Positions 19,843 through 27,236 of a stretch of DNA of 64,000 bases are shown here, piece after piece. Origin of the DNA: a virus. The notes under the pieces are model-generated. The model was not told where the DNA came from and did no database searches. It worked only from the letters and a program-made list of their open reading frames with translations. Made by a program: the position numbers and the translations under genes. The stretch spans positions 1-64,000 of the IMG/VR virus record IMGVR_UViG_3300036945_000620; one strand, written 5' to 3'. How positions within the stretch are numbered: position 1 is the first letter of the stretch; each line of letters starts with the position of its first letter.

Positions 19843-20267
19843 AACTGGAAGTCGGCAAGGTCTACCTGATGAACAATGGCGAGCGAGTCGCCATCGAACA
19901 GGCTGTGACAGTCAGCGGTCAGACGTGGTTCTATCGCGGCGTCACGCAGCGCGGCAAGTCCATCTCGTACGATGCGAACGGCGTCGGCCAATTCATCCTC
20001 GGCGAGCGCCCCCTGTTCAACATCAAAGAACTGGCCGGGATGGAGAAGGACGAGTTCAAGGCTTTCCACAAGGGATCGCTCTGGGTCACGCACGGCGGTC
20101 GCGTCTGGGAAGTGCTGACGGTCTATACGACTGTGCCGGACGATTTCCCGGTGATCGCGAATGAGGTGTTGCCAGATGGCACGCTTCATGCAAATATCAA
20201 ACGGTTCAACTGGGACGGCAAACCGCACGACGGATCGTCCACTGTCTTGGTGAGGAATTGCACATGA
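19839..20267 (+). CDS. Unknown beta-rich protein, 142 aa
   Basis: VGKVYLMNNGERVAIEQAVT, then VSGQTWFYRGVTQRGKSISY, a small beta-barrel-like pattern common in phage hypotheticals. ATG overlaps the previous stop. Not recognised. Confidence 0.74.
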   Translation: MKLEVGKVYLMNNGERVAIEQAVTVSGQTWFYRGVTQRGKSISYDANGVGQFILGERPLFNIKELAGMEKDEFKAFHKGSLWVTHGGRVWEVLTVYTTVPDDFPVIANEVLPDGTLHANIKRFNWDGKPHDGSSTVLVRNCT

Positions 20268-20392
20268 CGGACGGTATCATCAAAGTTATGGTGTTGATCA
20301 CCATGTTCGCGTTTATGATATGGGCGACGTTGTCGTCCGTGTCGTGCGCGATCGGCGCTGGCGTGGAGCTGGTCGAGAAGGTCAGCACGTGA
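20264..20392 (+). CDS. Single-helix microprotein, 42 aa
   Basis: MTDGIIKVMVLITMFAFMIW then ATLSSVSCAIGAGVELVEKV: one membrane helix with a Cys after it. ATGA and GTGA overlaps with both neighbours. Confidence 0.65.
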   Translation: MTDGIIKVMVLITMFAFMIWATLSSVSCAIGAGVELVEKVST

Positions 20393-20547
20393 TATTCCAG
20401 AAAGAAGACAGCACGCTTGTTCGGGTTCTCATCATGACCCCGGCGCTGATAGTCACTCTGGTGATGATCTTACTACTTCTGCCCCCAGAGCGTACGGCGA
20501 CGCGTCAAGATGAAGTTCAACAGCCGGTAAAGGCCGCGCCAAGATGA
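20389..20547 (+). CDS. Small membrane protein, 52 aa, GTG start
   Basis: Short charged head (IFQKEDSTLVR), helix VLIMTPALIVTLVMILLLLP, polar tail. GTG overlaps the stop before it; its own stop overlaps the next ATG. With the 42-residue protein it forms a pair of adjacent membrane peptides. Confidence 0.68.
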   Translation: MIFQKEDSTLVRVLIMTPALIVTLVMILLLLPPERTATRQDEVQQPVKAAPR

Positions 20548-21032
20548 CACGGTTCGAGCTTCGGGATGAAGTTCTGAAGGCGATCTTCTGGATAAGGGCG
20601 GTCCAGCTCAAATGCTATCCACGTCGGAATCATCTGGTCGCCCCGCCTCTCCGCACGCTCAACCAGTTAGCGGAGTTGGGCATCGCGAAGGTGTTCCGTC
20701 CGAGATACACGCGCGCGGGCGAAGTGTGGTCCCTTACGCGACAGGGCCTCGATCTGATCAACGAGATCATGACCTATGAGGAAGAGAACCCGCGCTACAG
20801 CACTGAAGAAGGGCCTTCCGCTCTACTTCACCGGGGTAACTTGCTCACGTGGTCACATCGCACAGCGGTACACGAGATCGAAAACCTGCGTCGAATGCGA
20901 CAGGGAAACGAAGAGCGCGCGGCCAAGAGGGCGGGCCGCACAGGATGCCATGAAACGCGCCTCCGGGCGCAACCGCGCCCCAAGGTGGCTATCTGCGTCG
21001 ATGGTTGCGGAGATCGAAAGCGTATACGCTAA
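20544..21032 (+). CDS. Winged-helix-like protein, C-terminus overprinted by an HNH gene
   Basis: The first 80 residues look real: a helical start, then LRTLNQLAELGIAKVFRPRY and GEVWSLTRQGLDLINEIM resemble a winged-helix unit. After residue 78 the frame overlaps the HNH gene and reads as low-complexity basic protein with no family character, so the last half is probably not original. Suggests that the HNH gene displaced its 3' end. Confidence 0.55.
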   Translation: MTRFELRDEVLKAIFWIRAVQLKCYPRRNHLVAPPLRTLNQLAELGIAKVFRPRYTRAGEVWSLTRQGLDLINEIMTYEEENPRYSTEEGPSALLHRGNLLTWSHRTAVHEIENLRRMRQGNEERAAKRAGRTGCHETRLRAQPRPKVAICVDGCGDRKRIR

Positions 21033-21252
21033 TGCAGCTTACCTCACCAGAGAAACGGGCGAGCTTCATCGCGTCGATCATATCATCCCTCTTAATGGGG
21101 TGGACTGTTCGGGCCTGCATGTCCCTTGGAACCTCCAGATACTTACTGAGGTTGACAACGTCGCCAAGAGCAATCGCTATCGCCAAGAAGACGCGCTGGC
21201 ACGTCCATTGCAATGTCTGATGGACATTCCCTTTCCGGAGCACGGCCCATGA
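20776..21252 (+). CDS. HNH endonuclease, 158 aa
   Basis: Zinc-ribbon half CSRGHIAQRYTRSKTCVECD, then the catalytic VDHIIPLNG (D-H of HNH), and the conserved tail GLHVPWNLQILTEVDNVAKS, all typical of phage HNH proteins that cut DNA, often homing or packaging-associated. Starts within the preceding gene in another frame, with a 257-base overlap and no good ribosome-binding site. Typical of a mobile freestanding nuclease gene. Confidence 0.88.
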   Translation: MRKRTRATALKKGLPLYFTGVTCSRGHIAQRYTRSKTCVECDRETKSARPRGRAAQDAMKRASGRNRAPRWLSASMVAEIESVYANAAYLTRETGELHRVDHIIPLNGVDCSGLHVPWNLQILTEVDNVAKSNRYRQEDALARPLQCLMDIPFPEHGP

Positions 21253-21650
21253 AAGTCTATGTCCCCGCTGGCATGATCAAGTACGTCCACGTCTATGAGC
21301 CGCACGGCTACATCGACGACGGCAGGAAAGACTTCATGGTCTGCATCGACGCGGAGTACATGAAGGGCTTCTCGGAGCTGAACGATTATTTCGCCAAGAC
21401 GCCCCACCTCGCGGGCAAGACCGTCGTGAAGATCAGCTCGCGCAAGCGTCCCGAAGTGAAGGCGAAGGACATCGACTTGCTGATGTACGAGCTGGACTGT
21501 CGCGTCGCCCGCAACGTCGGCAAGGACGACCTGTTTCGCGAGAAGCCGGTTATCGTCGAGTTCGAGATGAAAGAGATCAGCCCCAACATGGCCGGGTACA
21601 AGGGCTTCTATCTCGCCCTCGTCAGCGTCGAGGTGTTCTTCAATGACTAA
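21249..21650 (+). CDS. Unknown protein, 133 aa
   Basis: Beta-rich start (KVYVPAGMIKYVHVYEPHGY), central RKRPEVKAKDIDLLMYELDC and a C-terminal YKGFYLALVSVEVFFND. ATGA overlap with the HNH gene stop, and 8-base overlap with the next glycosyltransferase. Unrecognised. Confidence 0.72.
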   Translation: MKVYVPAGMIKYVHVYEPHGYIDDGRKDFMVCIDAEYMKGFSELNDYFAKTPHLAGKTVVKISSRKRPEVKAKDIDLLMYELDCRVARNVGKDDLFREKPVIVEFEMKEISPNMAGYKGFYLALVSVEVFFND

Positions 21651-22569
21651 GCTTTTCATCCGCGCCATGGTAGGGATTGGCGACAATCTCTACGCGCGCC
21701 CGTTCATCAAGGACTTGGCGCTGCACCATCAGGTTTCGCTGATGACAGGCTTCCCGCAGTTGTTCGGGGACATCCGTGGCATCCGTCTCGTGCGCGCCCA
21801 GACATCGCTGCCCTATGTGAAGAAGAACATCCGCGACTGGGGTGTTGACAACGACTGGCGCGGCGCTCCGCGCGAGAAGCCTGATGACGAGCACCAAATG
21901 GAGCCCGTCTTCATGGCGTACGACCCGAACGATCCGGCCAATGTCACAGAACAGATCGAACGGGCTTTCCCGATTCGGCACCTGTACCAATTCGATCTGC
22001 CGCCCCCGGACTTCCGCGGCATCAACTCGTACCTGACGACGCTGTTCCAGACACGCAAGAAGTACGTCGTCATTCGCCCTGTCGTGGTCCGTGAGGGCTT
22101 CGGAACGTCGGCGCGTAACTGTAAGGCCAAGTACGTCCACGAGGCTGTAGAGACGTTGAAGTCACACGGTATCCTCACGATCAGCGTGGCCCGCATCGGC
22201 GACGGTGAGACGGGGGAGGCTCCGCTCCCAGAATGCGACATCAGCTACATGGACGGGGTGCTCAGTTTCCCGGAGATGATCGAACTGGTCCGCCATTCGG
22301 CTGGCGTCGTATCTGGCCCCGGCTTCGCTATGCCTATGGCCGTGGCGGCGAAACGTCCGCTGCTGGCGATCTGGGGCGCGCGGGGAAGGCTCGACAACCC
22401 GGAGCGTATCTTCGACCGGCGCATGGACCTTTCGCAAGTCGTCAATTCCATACCAGATAATTTCTGTAGGCACTCGACAGGGGAGTGCGCTTGCGATAAG
22501 ACCATTTCCCGCTTCGGCTCGGACCTGATGAAATTCGTGAACAAGGTACACCATGCTCTCCCCGTCTGA
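21643..22569 (+). CDS. Second GT9-like glycosyltransferase, 308 aa
   Basis: Same architecture as the gene at 18827: strand-loop AMVGIGDNLYARPFIKDLA, mid-domain YVVIRPVVVREGFGT, and the nucleotide-sugar region VRHSAGVVSGPGFAMPMAVA followed by KRPLLAIWGARG. A Cys cluster CRHSTGECACDK lies near the C-terminus. Probably acts in sequence or in parallel with the first copy. Overlaps the methyltransferase gene by 17 bases, implying a shared pathway. Confidence 0.7.
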   Translation: MTKLFIRAMVGIGDNLYARPFIKDLALHHQVSLMTGFPQLFGDIRGIRLVRAQTSLPYVKKNIRDWGVDNDWRGAPREKPDDEHQMEPVFMAYDPNDPANVTEQIERAFPIRHLYQFDLPPPDFRGINSYLTTLFQTRKKYVVIRPVVVREGFGTSARNCKAKYVHEAVETLKSHGILTISVARIGDGETGEAPLPECDISYMDGVLSFPEMIELVRHSAGVVSGPGFAMPMAVAAKRPLLAIWGARGRLDNPERIFDRRMDLSQVVNSIPDNFCRHSTGECACDKTISRFGSDLMKFVNKVHHALPV

Positions 22570-23224
22570 TCTTCTCTCTTGGAATGCTGAACTCGGCTAC
22601 GGCTTCTACCCGGTTGATCAAGCCGAGTGGCCCTACGATGAGGCCTACCGCGCCAAGTACGCGGAGATGGCGGTGACGCCGATGGCGAAGCGCCTGAACA
22701 TGCATCGCGTGTCGCTGGCCCTGTACGCCGCGAGCCGGGTCAGCCAAGAGGGCAAGGCGTCCACATACATCGACATCGGCCCCGGCGACGGCGCGTTCAT
22801 GCGTGAGCTGTCGCGCGGTCTTCCCAAGGGTGAGGACATGGTGTTCGGGTTCGATGTCAATCCGGCCATGGTCGAACGCCTGAAGGAACAATTCCGATTT
22901 GCCAAGCCGTCCATGCCAGACATCGGCGGTAAGCCGTGGCGGTGGAGCGTGATGACGTTCTGGGACAGCTTCGAACACATCCATCGTCCGGACAAGACGA
23001 TCGTGGACGCGGACAGCGTCGTGATGTCGATCCCGATCTTCCGCAACAAGGCGCACGTGCTGGAGAGCAAGCACTTCCGGCCCGACGAACACGTCTGGTA
23101 CTTCACGCACGAAGGCATCGTTGCCTTCATGCAGAAGTGCGGGTTCCGCCTCATGGTGTGGGACCAAGTCGAGACAACCATCGGGCGCGAGGATATCCGC
23201 TCCTACGTCTTCTTGCGCGACTAA
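22553..23224 (+). CDS. Class I SAM-dependent methyltransferase, 223 aa
   Basis: Motif I YIDIGPGDGAFMRELSRG with the G-x-G-x-G SAM loop near residue 78, acidic strand-2 end FGFDVNPAMVERL, motif III-like WDSFEHI. N-terminal ELGYGFYPVDQAEWPYDEAY is family-specific and unknown to me. Overlaps the glycosyltransferase upstream, so probably methylates the same sugar or product. No DNA methylase signature (no DPPY/NPPY). Confidence 0.82.
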   Translation: MLSPSDLLSWNAELGYGFYPVDQAEWPYDEAYRAKYAEMAVTPMAKRLNMHRVSLALYAASRVSQEGKASTYIDIGPGDGAFMRELSRGLPKGEDMVFGFDVNPAMVERLKEQFRFAKPSMPDIGGKPWRWSVMTFWDSFEHIHRPDKTIVDADSVVMSIPIFRNKAHVLESKHFRPDEHVWYFTHEGIVAFMQKCGFRLMVWDQVETTIGREDIRSYVFLRD

Positions 23225-23303
23225 TCGTTAGGAAAGATTAAAGACGATGTTGACACCCATGATACTGTCTGGCACCTTCATCCCATGCAAATGGGAGGAT
23301 AAA

Positions 23304-23513
23304 ATGAAGAAGCTCGAACTCAGCGATATCAAGCCCGGCACGTGGCTGGTCAACGGCGACGCCACTCCGCGGTATCGGCTGATCTGTTCGTGTGGCGAGC
23401 CCCGCAAGCTGTCGGCTGTTTCGGACACGGGGTACATGATGTACGGCCCGACTTCGGCGGATGACCTGTTCGACTTCTATGCCAACGACGGCTGGCGCGT
23501 GGTTGAGCGCTGA
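23304..23513 (+). CDS. Unknown small protein, 69 aa
   Basis: LSDIKPGTWLVNGDATPRYR, then LICSCGEPRK (CSC) and an SADDLFDFYANDGW end. Strong GGGAGGATAAA ribosome-binding site. A TTGACA lies at 23250 but no good -10 follows. Unrecognised. Confidence 0.72.
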   Translation: MKKLELSDIKPGTWLVNGDATPRYRLICSCGEPRKLSAVSDTGYMMYGPTSADDLFDFYANDGWRVVER

Positions 23514-23827
23514 TGCTGTTCTCATTCCCCAAGCTAACGGATGACAAGGCGCGGCGCACGAAAGCCACGTGGATCATCGTCTTCCATGGGTACGATGAAT
23601 CTTCGTACACGAAGAAATTCGAGATCATCATCGGCTGGTGCGCCGACCTGATGCATCCGCGTCTGGACAAGGGCAGGCTGATCCCCGCGCTGCTCGCATT
23701 GCAATGGCGGTGGGCGACGTACGAGGCTGGTTGGCCTCACGCCAAGACCTACTTCCACTGGCGCTCCGACTGGAAGGAAATCTTCCGTCGCATCAACGCC
23801 CGTCGTCTGGCCGCGGCTGACGCATGA
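23513..23827 (+). CDS. Unknown protein, 104 aa
   Basis: Trp-rich: TWIIVFHGYDESSYTKKFEI then IIGWCADLMHPRLDKGRLIP. ATG overlaps the stop before (TGATG). Not recognised. Confidence 0.72.
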   Translation: MLFSFPKLTDDKARRTKATWIIVFHGYDESSYTKKFEIIIGWCADLMHPRLDKGRLIPALLALQWRWATYEAGWPHAKTYFHWRSDWKEIFRRINARRLAAADA

Positions 23828-23973
23828 AGTACGTCGCGCAAGTCGTGCTCTACATCTCGTTGATCGTGCTCGTCTGGATTTCGATCGGCGCGATCAAGAA
23901 GACATCCAACCTTCTCGACACCTTCGACAGCTTCGCGATCATTTCCGAAGCGATGGAAAAGGCGATCCGATAA
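23824..23973 (+). CDS. Single-helix membrane protein, 49 aa
   Basis: MKYVAQVVLYISLIVLVWIS then an amphipathic tail (KKTSNLLDTFDSFAIISEAM). ATGA before, TAATG after. Another of the plus-strand microproteins. Confidence 0.68.
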   Translation: MKYVAQVVLYISLIVLVWISIGAIKKTSNLLDTFDSFAIISEAMEKAIR

Positions 23974-24338
23974 TGTATAGTGGATACCTGATCGGCGGTC
24001 CGTGCCACGGCAGTCGCATCTCTGCCAACCGCCCGCACTACACTGTCGCCAATGCGAGGCTGGCCCCTATTCCGCTTTGCGCGGAAGACGCGGCCAGCGC
24101 TTCCATCCGCACCGAGGACATCAAACATTACACGTACGTCCACTCCGAAGAATATACGGAATGGGGCAACGCGGTAGCGGTGTTCATTTTGGATCGCATG
24201 GGCGCGCTGCCGCGGTTCGAGCGCGAGAAGTTCATCCGTGCCGCGCTGACCGGCGATGGCAAGGTTCGTGCAGTGACGAAAGCAAATCAAAAGATCATCT
24301 GGCCGGAGTGCCCGGATGACTGGTGGGAAAACTTCTGA
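23973..24338 (+). CDS. Unknown protein, 121 aa
   Basis: YSGYLIGGPCHGSRISANRP resembles small phage proteins that begin with G-G-P-C-H-G. It ends PECPDDWWENF. Soluble. ATG overlaps the microprotein stop. Confidence 0.74.
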   Translation: MYSGYLIGGPCHGSRISANRPHYTVANARLAPIPLCAEDAASASIRTEDIKHYTYVHSEEYTEWGNAVAVFILDRMGALPRFEREKFIRAALTGDGKVRAVTKANQKIIWPECPDDWWENF

Positions 24339-25243
24339 TGGCTAACATAGGGACATTGATAAAAGCGTCATCGATAGGGAAAAAGCTCGCGCCCGATTTC
24401 AAGTACCTGAAGTTCGATGACACAGCAATTGGTATGCTGAAGAACATCGGCAACTTGCCTATCGGCGCATGGGGACCACTCGCGTTACGTCCATTCGATG
24501 ACTATGTCATAGAACTGCTGGACAAAACTTCTGATGTCACTATCGCGGCGGTGGGGTACGGGCCTTACACCTTTTTCTATTTTGACATAAAAAACTCCGC
24601 GGGCAAAATCATCGGAGTGAGGTCGGCGGGGTTTCGGTTCTTCTGGTGTGACCCAGAGGACGATTACGAAACCCAACAGATTCTAGCTGAAGAACTCGCT
24701 GTCATGAAGAAAGCGGGGATTGACTGGGAACAGATTCAGCGCGAAGCGTGGGGCCTCAACAACAAAGACCAAAATTTTCCCATGATCATGGTCATCCCAG
24801 AAAGCGTGGACTTTGTTGCGCACTCAAAATCCGAACCCGGATATGCGCGTGACATGCTCGCGGCATTTGCGCTCCTGTCCATCGAACGTGAAGTGATAGA
24901 AATCCCAGCATCGTTCCGTTCGGGTCGCGCGTTTATCAATACCGACAGCGTACCCTCTTACGAGCCGGTCACGGTTTTCATTCGGCCCAACGCTCCCCGC
25001 GTCATAATCCAGAAAGCGGAAGATGCAGCGAAACAAGAGCGCCTACTTCGTGAGCACGACGTTCGCTCGCATTGGCGTATTCTCAACAGGGGCACGCCTG
25101 CGGAACGACGCGTGCCTGTAAAATCACACAAGCGAGGTGACCCTGAATTGGGTCGCGTCGAAAAATCGTACGTGGTCGAACTGGACCCACTTGCCGAAGT
25201 GCGCGCGAGCACGGCAAAGAAACTTATCAAGGAAGACGCATGA
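24338..25243 (+). CDS. Unknown protein, 301 aa, lower GC than neighbours
   Basis: ANIGTLIKASSIGKKLAPDF at the start; centre FFYFDIKNSAGKIIGVRSAG; C-terminal EHDVRSHWRILNRGTPAERR, a basic segment followed by RVPVKSHKRGDPELG. Codons are visibly more AT-rich than in the flanking genes, suggesting recent acquisition. ATG overlaps the previous stop. Not recognised. Confidence 0.72.
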   Translation: MANIGTLIKASSIGKKLAPDFKYLKFDDTAIGMLKNIGNLPIGAWGPLALRPFDDYVIELLDKTSDVTIAAVGYGPYTFFYFDIKNSAGKIIGVRSAGFRFFWCDPEDDYETQQILAEELAVMKKAGIDWEQIQREAWGLNNKDQNFPMIMVIPESVDFVAHSKSEPGYARDMLAAFALLSIEREVIEIPASFRSGRAFINTDSVPSYEPVTVFIRPNAPRVIIQKAEDAAKQERLLREHDVRSHWRILNRGTPAERRVPVKSHKRGDPELGRVEKSYVVELDPLAEVRASTAKKLIKEDA

Positions 25244-26088
25244 CCATCTCAGCAAAAGTAATTCTCTGTTCGCAGCTCAAAGAGCCGAATGGAGCCCCGC
25301 CCATCTGGACGCTCCAGCTCCGCTACCCACGGTTGATCCACGCGGAGTTCATGACGCACCGCGTCTTCTCGCGCAACGCGTCATCGTCGCGCGCGATCCC
25401 GGTCAAGAAGATGATCGAGGACATCCGCCTTGACCCGGCGATGCTCGTACACTGGGGCCGCAACCAACCGGGTATGCAGGCTGATGTCGAGCTGTCGCCC
25501 GAAGAGATGAAGCTGGCGAAGCTCGAATGGCGCGCGTCCATGGAGAGCGTGATCGGGCATGTCGAGAAGCTGATTGCGCTTGGCCTTCACAAGCAGGCGG
25601 CGAACCGCCTGCTCGAACCGTACAGCCACATCAATGTGATCGTGACGGCGACGGAGTGGGACAACTTCTTCCAGCTCCGCGATCACCGCGAGGCACAGCC
25701 GGAGATCAGGGCGCTCGCGGTGAAGATGCGCGAGGCGATGACCGACGTGTACTGGGACGAAAAGATCAATCTGCTTGAGCCCGGCCAATGGCACCTGCCC
25801 TACGTGCGCGCGAGCGAGTACGAGTACAGCGACGTGATCAAGCAGAAGATCAGCGCCGCCCGCTGCGCCCGCGTGAGTTATATGACCCACGAGGGCAAGC
25901 CCAGCACAGTGGACGAGGACGTGGCGCTGTATGACAAGCTGATCGTCATGAAGCCCGCCCACGCCTCTCCTATCGAGCATCAGGCCATGGCCCATGGCTT
26001 GAACAGCCTCGGAAAGTATGGCAGGTATGCGAACTTCGTCGGTTGGCAATCGCTGCGCAACCAGATGGAACAACGAGGTGAACTGTGA
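25240..26088 (+). CDS. thyX: ThyX-like flavin-dependent thymidylate synthase, 282 aa
   Basis: ThyX converts dUMP to dTMP with FAD and methylene-tetrahydrofolate. The signature RHRxxSxNxxSxR appears as THRVFSRNASSSR near residue 46, first Arg replaced by Thr, a variant I recall from phage relatives. NRLLEPYSHINVIVTATEWD and NFFQLRDHREAQPEIRALAV match the second half. Longer than a minimal ThyX. GTGA/ATGA overlaps on both sides. Some phage homologues may use other pyrimidines; not decided here. Confidence 0.85.
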   Translation: MTISAKVILCSQLKEPNGAPPIWTLQLRYPRLIHAEFMTHRVFSRNASSSRAIPVKKMIEDIRLDPAMLVHWGRNQPGMQADVELSPEEMKLAKLEWRASMESVIGHVEKLIALGLHKQAANRLLEPYSHINVIVTATEWDNFFQLRDHREAQPEIRALAVKMREAMTDVYWDEKINLLEPGQWHLPYVRASEYEYSDVIKQKISAARCARVSYMTHEGKPSTVDEDVALYDKLIVMKPAHASPIEHQAMAHGLNSLGKYGRYANFVGWQSLRNQMEQRGEL

Positions 26089-26573
26089 AACACTTGGACG
26101 CGAAACGCTCGATGCCTTCAGCGATGATGCGGCGTTTCCGCAAGCCCAAGTCCAAGGACACGCACGTCGCGATCGCGATCAGCGCGGACCGGACCAACAT
26201 CATCCTGAAGGTGGACAGCAACGTCCTGAAGGGCCGCGGCTCCGTCCAGCGCTTCAGCTTGAAGAAGCTTGGCGGCGAGGCGGCGATCAAGCGTGTGCTC
26301 ATGATCTCGTCGGCGATGCTGGCCCAGAGGCAGAACGAACTCTGGAAGGACAACCACGATATCAAGGAAGTCCAGCTCAAGGCGATCGAATCGTGGAACG
26401 CCATCCTGAAAGACAACAAGCTCATCCACGGCTTCGGCACGCTCACGCCCTACTCGGCGTACTCGCCCGGCAACGAGGACAAGCCCGCTGATCGCGTCTC
26501 GCGCGCGTCGGCTGATGATCCACTTACCCGTGATCTATTGAGGGGCAAGGGTAGCGACTGGGGTCTGGACTAG
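26085..26573 (+). CDS. Unknown protein, 162 aa, upstream of terminase
   Basis: Basic N-terminus (RRFRKPKSKD), middle HVAIAISADRTNIILKVDSN, helical KRVLMISSAMLAQRQNELWK. GTG start overlaps the ThyX stop. Its last part is polar. Position beside the small terminase gene suggests a late gene; no function seen. Confidence 0.7.
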   Translation: MKHLDAKRSMPSAMMRRFRKPKSKDTHVAIAISADRTNIILKVDSNVLKGRGSVQRFSLKKLGGEAAIKRVLMISSAMLAQRQNELWKDNHDIKEVQLKAIESWNAILKDNKLIHGFGTLTPYSAYSPGNEDKPADRVSRASADDPLTRDLLRGKGSDWGLD

Positions 26574-26585
26574 ACAGGCGTTAAC

Positions 26586-26612
26586 CATTGTGCCATCTTG
26601 CATGGCGCAATG
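26586..26612 (+). promoter_or_regulatory. Hairpin enclosing the start codon of the small terminase gene
   Basis: CATTGTGCCAT (26586-26596) pairs with ATGGCGCAATG (26602-26612) with one G-U; the start ATG is in the right arm and no Shine-Dalgarno is visible. May limit translation initiation. Confidence 0.5.
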
Positions 26613-27236
26613 ATGACCATGCCTGATCTCCCCGTCCCTGAACACCTGAAGTTCACGATGGACAAACTGCCCAAGCTACTCCTAGCTCTGGGTGAAGAGC
26701 CCGTGGAGATTCGAGCGTGCAAGAAGGCGAGCATCCATCCGGTCGCGCTGGCGTTCGCCCGCAAGGCCGACCCCCAGCTCAACGAGATGATTGAATTCGC
26801 GATACAGATTGGCTTCTCTGTAGTCGAAGAGCGTATCTACGCCCGGAGCATGGGTGAGAACCGCACGCCGAAGTATTTCGAGGGCAAGCCCCTGACCTAC
26901 ATCGATCTGGAGACGGGCGACACGCGGTACGTCTACGAGGAAAGCCAGAGCGATTCGCTGCTGAAGAAGTTCGCGGAGCGTATCCGGCCCGACCTGTACG
27001 GCGACCAAATCCAAGTCAAGGTGGACAACCGCACGACCCTCTATCTGCCGGAGGAAGTCATGGCTGACCAATTCGAGAAGCTTCTCGCCGCACAGGCGGA
27101 CAAGACCCGGCTTATCCAGTCGGAAGGCCTGCAAGGCATGATGGACCGAATTGACGCCGCTGGTCGCACTCCCCCTATTGACGCGGAGTTCCACGAGGTC
27201 CATGAAGAGGATGACGATCTCGCGGGGCTGACCTAA
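26610..27236 (+). CDS. Terminase small subunit (by position), 208 aa
   Basis: Directly upstream of the large terminase with TAATG overlap. The small subunit binds the packaging site on concatemeric DNA. N-terminal helical part EHLKFTMDKLPKLLLALGEE, a putative helix-turn-helix around KKASIHPVALAFARKADPQL, and a long C-terminal coiled region. Sequence match to a known family is not evident, so the assignment rests mainly on gene order. Confidence 0.65.
   Translation: MMTMPDLPVPEHLKFTMDKLPKLLLALGEEPVEIRACKKASIHPVALAFARKADPQLNEMIEFAIQIGFSVVEERIYARSMGENRTPKYFEGKPLTYIDLETGDTRYVYEESQSDSLLKKFAERIRPDLYGDQIQVKVDNRTTLYLPEEVMADQFEKLLAAQADKTRLIQSEGLQGMMDRIDAAGRTPPIDAEFHEVHEEDDDLAGLT

Noticed and set aside
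20544-20790. Integrase or repressor typical of temperate phages anywhere in the plus block.
   Set aside because: No tyrosine or serine recombinase motif and no CI-type repressor found in the window; HTH genes at 16318 and 20544 alone are not evidence for lysogeny.
23250-23278. TTGACA-based promoter before the gene at 23304.
   Set aside because: No acceptable -10 at 16-18 bases; the gene can be served by the upstream operon.
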